A stretch of 7,283 bases of DNA, taken from the NCBI GenBank assembly GCA_023257915.1, contig JALRBB010000476.1, forward strand, positions 1 to 7,283, read 5' to 3'. Positions 1 through 7,283 of this stretch are shown in pieces (position 1 is the stretch's first letter; each line of letters starts with the position of its first letter). The translations under genes and the position numbers were made by a program. This DNA is from Quisquiliibacterium sp. GTDB lineage: Bacteria > Pseudomonadota > Gammaproteobacteria > Burkholderiales > Burkholderiaceae_E. The notes beneath the pieces were generated by a model. It was given only the letters and a program-made list of their open reading frames with translations, was not told the DNA's origin and searched no databases.

Positions 1-1
1 T

Positions 2-1195
2 GTGCCCGGCAAGACAGACTCATTCGGCGCAGCACCTGAGCTCAGGGTCGCGATGGCGGCCGGAGAGACTTCCGGCGATCTGCTTGCCGCAGCGGTTCTG
101 CGCGGACTGCAGGCACAGGGTGGCTGTGAGTCGGCCGGTATCGGTGGTCCGGCAATGGCTAAAGAAGGCTTTGAGTGCTGGTGGTCGATCGATGCCTTGT
201 CGGTACGTGGGTATGCCGAGGTTCTGATAGCACTGCCCAGATTGCTCAAAATGCGTGCACAGCTTGCAGAGCGCATTCGAGACTATCGGCCGGAAGTGTT
301 CGTGGGTGTCGATGCACCCGACTTCAATCTCAACCTTGAAACACGCCTGCGTAATTCGGGTATTCCGGTTGTGCACTTTATCAGTCCGTCCATCTGGGCC
401 TGGCGGGCGGAGCGCATCGATGCGATCAAGCAAGCGGTCGATCACATGTTGCTGGTCTTTCCGTTCGAGCAAGCGTTGTATGACGATGCCGGCGTGCCTG
501 CGACCTATGTCGGACATCCACTCGCCGATGCGATTCCGCTGAGTGTTGATCGCGATGCGGCAAGCAGGGCGCTCGGGCTTGACCCGGCACGCCCGACGGT
601 GGCGCTATTGCCAGGATCGCGTCCGGACGAGATCCGTTACATGGGCCAGTTGTTTCTGGACGCCGCGCTCTGGATGCATGCGCGCCGCGCAGACATCCAG
701 TTCGTGTTGCCAGCTGCCGGTGCACGACTGTTCGAGGCCTTGCGCGAACGGATCTCGCGTGGTCCGCACCAAGGGCTTTCGCTGACCCTGGTGCAGGGGC
801 GTTCGCATGAAGCAATGGCTGCTGCTGACACAGTGCTGGTGGCCAGCGGAACCGCATCGCTGGAGGCCGCGTTGCTGCGCAAGCCAATGGTGATTGCCTA
901 CAAGATGGCTTGGCTCAGCTATCAATTGATGAAAAACAAGGGCTATCTTCCCTGGATCGGCTTGCCAAACATTCTCGCCAGGGAGTCGCTAGTTCCGGAA
1001 TTCATCCAGCAACAGGCCTGCGCTCCCACGCTAGGTGCCGCGCTGTTGGCTCAGCTCGACGACGAGCCCTTGCGTGCCCGGCTGGCGGCACGTTTCGCTG
1101 AGATTCACCAGAGCCTGCGTCGCGACTGCGCGACCCGTGCTGCCAACCTAATACGCGAGCTTGTTGATGCCCGCCGCCGCTCGTCGACACACTGA
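2..1195 (+). CDS. lpxB: Lipid-A-disaccharide synthase LpxB (start at or beyond window edge)
   Basis: Glycosyltransferase (family GT19) that joins UDP-2,3-diacylglucosamine and lipid X to form the lipid A disaccharide at the inner face of the cytoplasmic membrane. Visible motifs, counting from the GTG at 2, are AGETSGD (residues 20-26), [11 protein letters not shown] (99-109), SPSIWAWR (128-135), YVGHPLAD (169-176) and ALLPGSR (201-207). Asp104 and Arg207 correspond to E. coli Asp98 and Arg201, both with an offset of six, which supports an intact enzyme. The length of 397 residues is slightly above the usual 380-390. The GTG is the only start-like codon before the conserved core, but the frame is open to the window edge, so the true start could lie upstream. 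The 3' end overlaps rnhB by 29 bases, and lpxA would be expected just upstream. Function is very secure; the start is uncertain. Confidence 0.96.
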   Translation: MPGKTDSFGAAPELRVAMAAGETSGDLLAAAVLRGLQAQGGCESAGIGGPAMAKEGFECWWSIDALSVRGYAEVLIALPRLLKMRAQLAERIRDYRPEVFVGVDAPDFNLNLETRLRNSGIPVVHFISPSIWAWRAERIDAIKQAVDHMLLVFPFEQALYDDAGVPATYVGHPLADAIPLSVDRDAASRALGLDPARPTVALLPGSRPDEIRYMGQLFLDAALWMHARRADIQFVLPAAGARLFEALRERISRGPHQGLSLTLVQGRSHEAMAAADTVLVASGTASLEAALLRKPMVIAYKMAWLSYQLMKNKGYLPWIGLPNILARESLVPEFIQQQACAPTLGAALLAQLDDEPLRARLAARFAEIHQSLRRDCATRAANLIRELVDARRRSSTH

Positions 1196-1808
1196 TCCAG
1201 CGCAACTCGGGCTTGCATGGCCGATTCACACTGCGCTTGTCTGCGGAGTGGACGAAGCAGGCAGGGGCCCTCTGGCCGGCGCGGTCTTTGCGGCAGCGGT
1301 GATTCTCGACCCGCTTCGTCCAGTTGATGGCTTGAAGGATTCCAAGGCATTAAGCGCGAGGCGACGAGAGCAGCTGGCTGCTCAAATCAAGGAGCACGCA
1401 TTGGCATGGTCGATTGCGCATGCCAGTGTCCAGGAGATCGACCTGCTCAATATTCTGCAGGCGACGATGCTCGCGATGCAGCGCGCGGTCGAGCAACTCA
1501 ACCCAGCTCCGGAGCTGGCGCGGATCGATGGCAATCGCGCCCCGACGCTGCATTGTGCTGTGCAGACCCTGGTTGGAGGCGACGCAATCGACCCTGCGAT
1601 CTCGGCAGCATCGATCCTGGCCAAGACGGCAAGGGATGCGGACCTGCTGCTCCTGCACGAGCGCTATCCGTGCTATCGCTTCGATCTGCACAAGGGCTAT
1701 CCGACTGCCGAGCATCTGCGCCTGCTCGCGTTGCACGGGCCCTGTCCGGAGCATCGAAGCAGCTTCGGTCCAGTTCGTCGGATAGTCGAACAAAGCGGCT
1801 CGCGATGA
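1167..1808 (+). CDS. rnhB: Ribonuclease HII
   Basis: Endonuclease that cuts the RNA strand of RNA-DNA hybrids and nicks at ribonucleotides misincorporated into DNA; a cytoplasmic, metal-dependent enzyme. From the ATG at 1167 it is 213 residues, a normal length for the family. The DEDD active site is complete: Asp29 and Glu30 in [12 protein letters not shown], Asp121 in RIDGN and Asp139 in GGDAIDP, all offset by 13 from E. coli Asp16, Glu17, Asp108 and Asp126. The DSKALS segment (58-63), [12 protein letters not shown] (146-157) and the C-terminal [10 protein letters not shown] and HRSSFGPVR blocks are also typical. TTG at 1161 is an alternative start in the same frame; neither has a good Shine-Dalgarno sequence. 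The start lies inside the end of lpxB, which suggests translational coupling to lipid A gene expression. The stop overlaps the next gene by 4 bases. Confidence 0.96.
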   Translation: MPAAARRHTDPAQLGLAWPIHTALVCGVDEAGRGPLAGAVFAAAVILDPLRPVDGLKDSKALSARRREQLAAQIKEHALAWSIAHASVQEIDLLNILQATMLAMQRAVEQLNPAPELARIDGNRAPTLHCAVQTLVGGDAIDPAISAASILAKTARDADLLLLHERYPCYRFDLHKGYPTAEHLRLLALHGPCPEHRSSFGPVRRIVEQSGSR

Positions 1809-2617
1809 CATCCAACCCGCTGCACCTGGCTTCAGCGCGACGGATCGCATCGCGTGACAACCCGCTGTATCGCGAGCTGCTGCAGCTCGCCGGCGTGTCA
1901 GGCGCTCGCAAGCGCCGAGAGGTGTGCCTGATCGAAGGCATCCATTTATGCGAAGCCTTCTTGACTACCGGCGCAGCGCCGATCCGTGTGGTGGTCGCCG
2001 ATGATGCGCTACAGAACCCACAGGTGCTGGATTTGCTGCAGCGTTTCGGACTCGATCCGGTGATTCTCAGCGCGAGCCTCTACCGGCCCTTAAGTGCGGT
2101 CGAACACGGCGTCGGCTTGGCCATCGTGATCGACACCCCCAGGCCCTTGCTGCCCCAGCGGCTCGAGCAAGATGCGCTATACCTGGACAGGCTCCAAGAT
2201 CCCGGAAATGTCGGCACGATCCTTCGCACCTGTGCCGCGGTCGGCATCCGAACAGTAATCACCGCTCCTGGCACCGCGGGGTGCTGGTCGCCCAAGGTGC
2301 TGCGGGCCGGCATGGGCGCCCATTTTCATTTGAGCATCCACGAGTCGGTCGCCTGGTCCGAACTCGGCGCCAGGATCGCCATGGAAGTGCGCGCGACCAC
2401 CGCCGCTGCCACGACCCTGCTCTGGAACACAGATCTGAGCGCACCAGCCCTGTGGTTGCTCGGGCAGGAAGGTTCAGGGCTCGCCCCAGAACTGCTCGCC
2501 CAGGCCACTCGGAAGGTGGCAATCCCGCAATCGGAATCGGTCGAGTCCTTGAACGTTGGCGTTGCCGCAGCCCTGTGTCTGTACGAGCAGATGCGCCAGC
2601 GCCAAGGTCGCGACTGA
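1805..2617 (+). CDS. TrmH/SpoU-family RNA 2'-O-methyltransferase
   Basis: SAM-dependent methyltransferase of the SPOUT superfamily, expected to methylate a ribose 2'-OH in rRNA or tRNA; the exact target cannot be told from sequence. From the ATG at 1805 it has 270 residues. Residues 1-105 resemble the substrate-binding N-terminal domain ([18 protein letters not shown] at 36-53, HGVGLAI at 101-107). The knotted catalytic domain follows: motif 1 [21 protein letters not shown] (Asn135, Arg141), [14 protein letters not shown] (163-176), motif 2 [11 protein letters not shown] (216-226), and motif 3 [21 protein letters not shown] (241-261, Asn250). Motif 3 has Glu244 where relatives such as E. coli TrmH and RlmB have glycine. 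The start overlaps the rnhB stop as ATGA and has no clear ribosome binding site, which fits coupled translation. The frame stays open far upstream through rnhB, but that part is a shadow with no family resemblance. Confidence 0.9.
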   Translation: MTSNPLHLASARRIASRDNPLYRELLQLAGVSGARKRREVCLIEGIHLCEAFLTTGAAPIRVVVADDALQNPQVLDLLQRFGLDPVILSASLYRPLSAVEHGVGLAIVIDTPRPLLPQRLEQDALYLDRLQDPGNVGTILRTCAAVGIRTVITAPGTAGCWSPKVLRAGMGAHFHLSIHESVAWSELGARIAMEVRATTAAATTLLWNTDLSAPALWLLGQEGSGLAPELLAQATRKVAIPQSESVESLNVGVAAALCLYEQMRQRQGRD

Positions 2618-2641
2618 GACCTCGCTTCTGACGACAGCGGC

Positions 2642-3475
2642 CTACCAGTCGATCTGCAACTCGTGCAGGATCGTCGCGGCAATTTCCTCAATCGACTTCG
2701 TGGTCGATGACAGCCAGCGGATCGACTCACGGCGCATCATCGATTCGGCTTCGGCAACTTCGTAGCGACAGGATTCCAGCGACGCATAGCGGCTGTTCGG
2801 GCGGCGTTCGAAGCGAACCTCGGCGAGGCGCTCTGGGGCGATCGACAAACCGAATAGCTTGGCCTTGTACTTGTACAGCACGTCTGGCAAGCGCCCACGC
2901 TCAAAATCCTCGGGGATCAGTGGATAGTTGGCGGCCTTGATGCCGTGCTGCATGGCCAGGTACAGACTGGTGGGCGTCTTTCCGCTGCGAGAGACCCCCA
3001 CCAGAATCACGTCCGCATTCGCCAGATCGACATGCGATTGGCCGTCATCATGCGCCAATGAATAGTTGATTGCAGCAATGCGTCGATCGTAGTGCTCGGT
3101 ATTGGCAGCAGTATGCGAGCGCCCGATCTTGTGCGTCGATTGCACCCCAAGTTCCTGCTCCAGCGGCACGACGAAGGTTGCGAACAGATCGAGGAACATC
3201 GCATCGACCTTGCGGAACACTTCATTGATTTCGGCATCGACCAGTGTGCTGAACACGATCGGACGCTTCCCGTCCGTCACCCCCTGCGCTGCGATGCGGG
3301 TCACGGCCTCATGGGCTTTTTGGACCGAGTCGATGAAGGGCAGCCGGACCTGGCGCAGCGAGATGCGATCGAACTGGGTGAGCAGCGAATGACCGAACGT
3401 CTCGGCGGTGATGCCGGTTCCGTCAGAGATGTAAAACACAGTCCGTTCGAATGTAGCTGCTGCGCGATGAGGCAT
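2642..3475 (-). CDS. ppsR: PEP synthase regulatory kinase/pyrophosphorylase PpsR
   Basis: Bifunctional DUF299 regulator of phosphoenolpyruvate synthase. Family knowledge: it inactivates PpsA by ADP-dependent phosphorylation of a threonine beside the catalytic histidine, and reactivates it by phosphate-dependent removal that releases pyrophosphate. From the ATG at 3475 the protein is 277 residues, the expected length. It begins near the conserved [15 protein letters not shown] (11-25) and contains [10 protein letters not shown] (71-80), [20 protein letters not shown] (117-136), the P-loop [15 protein letters not shown] (160-174), NYPLIPED (183-190) and a C-terminal [10 protein letters not shown] helix. 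ATG 3475 is favoured over a TTG at 3544 because a GGAGA sits a few bases upstream and the family N-terminus begins there. The gene diverges from its target ppsA and converges on the RNA methyltransferase gene with only 24 bases between stops. Confidence 0.96.
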   Translation of the reverse strand: MPHRAAATFERTVFYISDGTGITAETFGHSLLTQFDRISLRQVRLPFIDSVQKAHEAVTRIAAQGVTDGKRPIVFSTLVDAEINEVFRKVDAMFLDLFATFVVPLEQELGVQSTHKIGRSHTAANTEHYDRRIAAINYSLAHDDGQSHVDLANADVILVGVSRSGKTPTSLYLAMQHGIKAANYPLIPEDFERGRLPDVLYKYKAKLFGLSIAPERLAEVRFERRPNSRYASLESCRYEVAEAESMMRRESIRWLSSTTKSIEEIAATILHELQIDW

Positions 3476-3479
3476 GGTC

Positions 3480-3484
3480 TCTCC
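3480..3484 (-). promoter_or_regulatory. Ribosome binding site of ppsR
   Basis: On the minus strand the sequence GGAGA ends four bases before the ATG at 3475. It decides the start in favour of this ATG over the upstream TTG at 3544, which has no comparable signal and would add 23 residues absent from the family. Confidence 0.7.
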
Positions 3485-3719
3485 GTAGCCGGGTTCAGGG
3501 GGCAGGGTTATGGCGTCGAAACCGATCAAACCCGCAAATTGCAATATTTTGCAGGTTTCGGGCCTGCGGTGCGAAGTAAAATGACCAGCTGCACGAATGC
3601 TGCAGAGGTTCTCGGACGCGGCGAGCGCTGGTAAGCGTTTGCCGCGCGAATCGCCGGGAACGTCTACAGCATTTGGCCGACAGCGTTTGTCTGCCTAGCA
3701 CCGGATTTTCCATCATGTC

Positions 3720-3723
3720 AGGA
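3720..3723 (+). promoter_or_regulatory. Ribosome binding site of ppsA
   Basis: AGGA lies ten bases before the ATG at 3734. It supports that start over the ATG at 3715, which is in another frame and encodes only a short arginine-rich shadow peptide. Confidence 0.6.
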
Positions 3724-3733
3724 ACTTTTCACC

Positions 3734-6133
3734 ATGAATCAACTCGACGCACGTCTAGTCGTGCCGTTCGAGGCCTTGCGCATGACCGATGTAGAAACGG
3801 TCGGTGGCAAGAACGCCTCGCTCGGCGAAATGATCAGCCAGCTCTCTGCCTCCGGCGTGCGGGTACCGGGAGGCTTTGCGACGACCGCGCACGCATTTCG
3901 TGAGTTTCTTTCGTACAACAAGCTGACCGAGCGCATCGCTGCGCGCCTGGACGGCCTGAACACCGAGGATGTCAAGGCCCTGGCCGAATGTGGCGCGCAG
4001 ATTCGTGAATGGGTCAGCTCAAGCCCGCTGCCGCCGAACCTGGAACAGGAAATCCGCCGGGCCTACGACGAGATGGTCGCACAATCGGGAGCCGCGATAT
4101 CGGTTGCGGTTCGCTCATCGGCCACTGCTGAGGACCTGCCGGATGCATCCTTCGCCGGCCAGCAAGAGACCTATCTCAACGTCAATGGCATTGACGCGGT
4201 GCTGGACAAGATCCGGCATGTGTTTGCTTCGCTCTACAACGATCGTGCGATCTCCTACCGGGTCCACAAGGGTTTTGAGCATGCGAATGTCGCGTTGTCG
4301 GCAGGTATCCAGCGCATGGTGCGCAGCGACCTTGGTTCGTCGGGGGTGCTGTTTACGATCGATACCGAATCCGGCTTCTCGGACGTTGTCTTCATCACCA
4401 GCTCATACGGCCTCGGCGAGACCGTTGTACAAGGTGCCGTGAACCCGGACGAATATCACGTGCACAAGCCGATGCTGGCAGCCGGTCACTTCCCGATCGT
4501 ACGTCGACAACTCGGCAGCAAGCTGCTTCGCATGGAGTTCGCCGACGGTGACAGCGACGGTCGAACCGTGCGCACAGTCGACACATCCGTTGATCAACGC
4601 AACCGGTATTCGCTTTCCGATGAGGACGTGATCGAGCTTGCCCGCTATGCGGTGATCATCGAGAAACACTACGGACGTCCGATGGACATCGAGTGGGGCA
4701 AGGACGGCCGCGACGGCAAGCTCTACATCCTTCAGGCGCGGCCCGAGACCGTGAAGTCACAGGCCAACGGAGTTCAACAGCGGTTCAGTCTAAAGGCCTC
4801 ATCGGACGTACTGGCGTCGGGACGCGCAATCGGCCAGCGAATCGGTGCCGGACCGGTGCGTGTGATCGTTGATTCCGCGCAGATGGAGCGTGTGATGCCA
4901 GGCGACGTGCTGGTCACCGACATGACCGACCCAAACTGGGAGCCGGTCATGAAACGCGCGGCAGCCATCGTGACGAATCGTGGCGGACGAACGTGTCACG
5001 CGGCGATCATCGCCCGCGAGCTCGGCATTCCCGCTGTCGTTGGCTGCGGCGATGCAACCGACAAGCTGCGAGACGGTGCGTTGGTGACCGTGTCATGCGC
5101 GCAGGGGGATACCGGTTTCATCTACGACGGCCTGCTCGAGACAGAAATCTCTGAGGTGGACACGGGCAAGATGCCGGAGCTTGCGCTCAAGGTGATGATG
5201 AACGTCGGCAATCCGACCCTGGCATTCGAGTTTGCCCAGTTGCCCAATGCCGGTGTGGGGCTGGCGCGACTCGAGTTCATCATCAACAACAACATCGGCA
5301 TCCACCCGAAAGCGATCCTCGACTATCCCAACGTTGACCATGAGCTCCGCAAGGCGGTCGAGAGCGTTGCCCGTGGTCACTCGACGCCGCGGGACTTCTA
5401 CGTCGAACGACTCGCCGAGGGCGTCGCCACGATTGCCTGCGCCTTCTGGCCCAAGCCGGTGATCGTGCGCCTGTCCGACTTCAAGTCGAACGAGTACCGC
5501 CAGCTGATCGGTGGAGCGCGCTACGAGCCCGAAGAGGAAAATCCGATGCTCGGTTTTCGTGGTGCCTCGCGCTACATCGCGGGCGACTTCCGCGAATGTT
5601 TCGAGCTTGAGTGCAAGGCCATGCGCCGGGTACGTGAGCACATGGGCCTGACTAACGTTGAGTTGATGGTTCCATTCGTGCGCACCGTCAGTGAGGCCAA
5701 GGCGGTTATCGAGATTCTCGCGGCCAACGGTCTGGAGCGCGGACGTGACGGACTGCGCATCATCATGATGTGCGAATTGCCGTCCAATGCGCTGCTTGCG
5801 GATGACTTCCTCGAATATTTCGACGGTTTCTCAATCGGCTCGAACGATCTCACGCAATTGACCCTTGGTCTGGACAGAGACTCCGGGCTGGTAGCCGAAG
5901 GTTTCGACGAGCGTGATCCCGCTGTCCTTGCCTTGCTCGAACGTGCGATCCAGGCCTGTAACAAGGCCGGCAAATATGTCGGAATCTGTGGACAAGGGCC
6001 GTCCGACCATCCGGATCTCGCCGAGTGGCTGATGTTGCAGGGGATTGCATCGATTTCGCTGAATCCGGATACCGTCGTCGATACCTGGAAGCGCCTGGCG
6101 AAGGCGGATCCAGCGCGACAACTGGCCGACTGA
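3734..6133 (+). CDS. ppsA: Phosphoenolpyruvate synthase (pyruvate, water dikinase)
   Basis: Converts pyruvate, ATP and water to phosphoenolpyruvate, AMP and phosphate in the cytoplasm, the entry to gluconeogenesis from pyruvate or lactate. It has 799 residues (E. coli 792). The N-terminal ATP-grasp-like nucleotide-binding domain (about 17-345) shows [11 protein letters not shown] (23-33) and [20 protein letters not shown] (from 124, Arg127). The swivelling phosphohistidine domain (about 385-460) carries [21 protein letters not shown] with Thr420, Cys421 and catalytic His422, one residue offset from E. coli Thr419/His421. The C-terminal TIM barrel (about 480-790) shows GLARLEF (Arg512), [34 protein letters not shown] and [11 protein letters not shown] with catalytic Cys752. 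Thr420 is the residue the divergent neighbour PpsR would modify. A strong terminator follows 58 bases after the stop, so the gene is probably monocistronic. No sign of damage. Confidence 0.98.
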   Translation: MNQLDARLVVPFEALRMTDVETVGGKNASLGEMISQLSASGVRVPGGFATTAHAFREFLSYNKLTERIAARLDGLNTEDVKALAECGAQIREWVSSSPLPPNLEQEIRRAYDEMVAQSGAAISVAVRSSATAEDLPDASFAGQQETYLNVNGIDAVLDKIRHVFASLYNDRAISYRVHKGFEHANVALSAGIQRMVRSDLGSSGVLFTIDTESGFSDVVFITSSYGLGETVVQGAVNPDEYHVHKPMLAAGHFPIVRRQLGSKLLRMEFADGDSDGRTVRTVDTSVDQRNRYSLSDEDVIELARYAVIIEKHYGRPMDIEWGKDGRDGKLYILQARPETVKSQANGVQQRFSLKASSDVLASGRAIGQRIGAGPVRVIVDSAQMERVMPGDVLVTDMTDPNWEPVMKRAAAIVTNRGGRTCHAAIIARELGIPAVVGCGDATDKLRDGALVTVSCAQGDTGFIYDGLLETEISEVDTGKMPELALKVMMNVGNPTLAFEFAQLPNAGVGLARLEFIINNNIGIHPKAILDYPNVDHELRKAVESVARGHSTPRDFYVERLAEGVATIACAFWPKPVIVRLSDFKSNEYRQLIGGARYEPEEENPMLGFRGASRYIAGDFRECFELECKAMRRVREHMGLTNVELMVPFVRTVSEAKAVIEILAANGLERGRDGLRIIMMCELPSNALLADDFLEYFDGFSIGSNDLTQLTLGLDRDSGLVAEGFDERDPAVLALLERAIQACNKAGKYVGICGQGPSDHPDLAEWLMLQGIASISLNPDTVVDTWKRLAKADPARQLAD

Positions 6134-6191
6134 CGGGCAATCGCTTCCTGACGCGGCGGCGTATTTAGTCAGCCCCGCGGAGCGTGAAATG

Positions 6192-6221
6192 AACAAGGGC
6201 CGCAATTGCGGCCCTTGTTTT
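6192..6221 (+). terminator. Rho-independent terminator between ppsA and livJ-like gene
   Basis: A perfect inverted repeat with 12-base arms (AACAAGGGCCGC at 6192-6203, complement at 6208-6219) flanks an AATT core. On the plus strand it leads into four T's (6218-6221). It sits between the convergent ends of ppsA (stop at 6133) and the minus-strand gene (stop at 6240). Read from the minus strand the stem is the same but the tail is weaker (TTCATTTC), so it may serve both genes, with the plus direction stronger. Confidence 0.9.
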
Positions 6222-6239
6222 CGTGACTGCGCGATTCGC

Positions 6240-7283
6240 TTAGCGCACGACCATCATTTGCGTCTTTTTCCCACCCTTGTAGGTGTACAAGGTCAGGGCT
6301 CCGTTTTGGATGTCACCGAACTGGTCGAAGGCGATCGAACCGGTCACGCCGTCGTACTTGATCTTGGCGAGTTCCGGCAGATATTTCTTCGGATCGGTGG
6401 AGTTGGCCTTTTGCATCGCGGCAACCATCACCATCACCGCATCATAGGTGTAGGGTGCATACAACTGCACGTCCAGGCCCATCTTCTGCTTGAAGCCATC
6501 CTTGAACGCATTCAGCTTGGCGACTCCCGCACCATCGACACCACCGGCCTCGGCGCAGACCACCTGATTGTCAGCCATGCCTTCACCAGCAAGCTTGACC
6601 AGCTCTGCGGAGCAGATTCCGTCGCCACCCATGAACTTGGCATTGACTCCCAGTTGCTTCATCTGGCGCAGCATCGGACCGGCGACCGCATCCATCCCGC
6701 CGTAGAACACCAGATCGGGTTTGGCACCCTTGAGCTTGGTCAGGATCGCGTTGAAATCCGTCGCCTTGTCGTTGGTGTACTCACGTCCGACGATCTTGGC
6801 GCCGGCCGCTTTTGCAGCCTTTTGGAACTCATCGGCCACACCCTGACCATAGGCGGTGCGATCGTCAATGATTGCAACCGACTTGAGGTTCAGATCCTTG
6901 ACCGCATAACGGCCGAGGGTTCCACCAAGCTGACCGTCATGGGCAACAACCCGGAACGCGGTCTTGTAGCCTTGCTTGGTGTATTTCGGATTGGTGGCAG
7001 AGGGCGAGATCTGCGGGATGCCAGCGTCGTGATAGATCTTGGAGGCTGGGATCGTCGTGCCGGAATTCAGATGCCCGATGACTCCGGCAACCTTCGCATC
7101 GGCCAGCTTCGTTGCGGCTGCAGTGCCTTGCTTCGGGTCGGCAGCATCGTCTTCCGACAACAGTTCGAATTTGACGGCGGTGCCGCCGATTGTCAGGTTC
7201 TTGGCATTGAGGTCAGCAATCGCGTACTTGGCGCCTGCCTCGTTGTCCTTGCCCAGGTGGGCGATTGCGCCGGTCAGCGGACC
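6240..7283 (-). CDS. livJ: LivJ-type branched-chain amino acid ABC transporter substrate-binding protein (5' partial)
   Basis: Periplasmic type I solute-binding protein that would deliver leucine, isoleucine, valine or a related amino acid to an ABC permease. The frame is open from the stop at 6240-6242 to the window edge, giving 347 residues. A TTG at 7160 is internal, because family sequence continues before it: GPLTGAIAHLGKDNEAGAKYA reaches the window end. Typical blocks are SEDDAADPKQGT, GVIGHLNSGTTIPASKIYHDAGIPQISPSATNP, AIIDDRTAYGQGVADEF, REYTNDKATDFNAILTKLK, DLVFYGGMDA, LYAPYTYDAVMVMV and GVTGSIAFDQFGDI. Two cysteines, in GDGICSAE and VVCAEAGG, could form a disulfide (inference). The signal peptide and first strand, perhaps 30-40 residues, lie outside the window. 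Such proteins have many paralogues with differing specificity, so the gene symbol marks the family rather than proven orthology, and ligands such as other amino acids are possible. Confidence 0.92.
   Translation of the reverse strand, partial: GPLTGAIAHLGKDNEAGAKYAIADLNAKNLTIGGTAVKFELLSEDDAADPKQGTAAATKLADAKVAGVIGHLNSGTTIPASKIYHDAGIPQISPSATNPKYTKQGYKTAFRVVAHDGQLGGTLGRYAVKDLNLKSVAIIDDRTAYGQGVADEFQKAAKAAGAKIVGREYTNDKATDFNAILTKLKGAKPDLVFYGGMDAVAGPMLRQMKQLGVNAKFMGGDGICSAELVKLAGEGMADNQVVCAEAGGVDGAGVAKLNAFKDGFKQKMGLDVQLYAPYTYDAVMVMVAAMQKANSTDPKKYLPELAKIKYDGVTGSIAFDQFGDIQNGALTLYTYKGGKKTQMMVVR

Larger units (their letters stand above)
3476..3733. promoter_or_regulatory. Divergent ppsR-ppsA control region
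   Basis: The 258 bases between the two divergent start codons hold no convincing gene and must contain promoters for both. An AT-rich patch around 3536-3551 stands out from the GC-rich surroundings. Within it is a short dyad, TGCAA-tatt-TTGCA (3540-3553). Next to it is a second dyad, GCAGGTT/GGCCTGC (3551-3567), with two G-T wobbles and a three-base loop. A possible plus-strand -10 box TAAAAT lies at 3577-3582, but no good -35 lies at 16-18 bases. Two copies of GCTGCA (3588-3593 and 3599-3604) are spaced 11 bases apart. A weak minus-strand -10 (CATAAC) falls about 35 bases before the ppsR start. What is seen are the repeats and AT content; their regulatory role is inference. Confidence 0.5.

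Noticed and set aside
1406..1804. Upstream in-frame extension of the RNA methyltransferase to about 403 residues
   Set aside because: The added part overlaps catalytic regions of rnhB in another frame and looks like shadow translation. The ATG at 1805 gives a normal family N-terminus.
3092..3634. 180-codon open frame on the plus strand opposite ppsR
   Set aside because: It lies almost wholly antisense to a clearly recognisable ppsR, shows no family motif, and is the kind of shadow frame common in GC-rich genes.
3629..3642. Sigma-54-like promoter (TGGTAA ... TTGC) upstream of ppsA
   Set aside because: The spacing between the two elements is four bases rather than the required five, and the first element is a poor match.
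3715..3903. Small upstream open frame starting at ATG 3715, overlapping the ppsA start
   Set aside because: It has an arginine-rich shadow composition and no ribosome binding site of its own; the AGGA at 3720-3723 lies after its ATG and serves ppsA.
5093..5641. 182-codon open frame on the minus strand opposite ppsA
   Set aside because: It is antisense to conserved PpsA domains, has no recognisable motif, and is explained by codon bias of the opposite strand.
7158..7160. TTG as the start of the substrate-binding protein gene
   Set aside because: Conserved family sequence continues in frame to the window edge, so the TTG is an internal leucine codon and the gene is truncated by the window.

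Overview
The window looks like ordinary chromosomal housekeeping DNA from a Gram-negative proteobacterium. The GC-rich composition, the lipid A gene lpxB, and the order lpxB, rnhB, SpoU-type RNA methyltransferase, ppsR and ppsA all suggest a betaproteobacterium of the Burkholderiales type. I recall that gene order from memory and did not search for it. The substrate-binding protein at the right end also resembles the branched-chain amino acid binding proteins common in that order. No mobile element, CRISPR array, tRNA or rRNA gene, prophage or obvious foreign segment was seen.

Left block (2-2617, + strand): three tightly overlapping genes. lpxB (lipid-A-disaccharide synthase) overlaps rnhB (ribonuclease HII) by 29 bases, and rnhB overlaps a TrmH/SpoU-family RNA 2'-O-methyltransferase gene by 4 bases (ATGA). 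They are probably the end of a lipid A/housekeeping operon that begins upstream of the window and are probably translationally coupled.

Middle block (2642-6133): ppsR on the minus strand and ppsA on the plus strand diverge from a 258-base intergenic region. PpsA makes phosphoenolpyruvate from pyruvate and ATP. PpsR is the bifunctional kinase/pyrophosphorylase that switches PpsA off and on by acting on a threonine next to the catalytic histidine. Both partners keep their key motifs (PpsA Thr420-Cys421-His422; PpsR P-loop GVSRSGKT), so the regulatory pair appears intact. The shared upstream region holds an AT-rich patch and small dyads that may be regulatory.

Right block (6134-7283): a strong 12-bp-stem terminator lies between the convergent ends of ppsA and a minus-strand gene for a LivJ-type periplasmic amino acid binding protein. 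That gene runs off the right edge, so its start and signal peptide are missing.

I found no undescribed system. The points most worth a second look are the ppsR-ppsA control region, an altered motif 3 in the RNA methyltransferase, and the gene overlaps.
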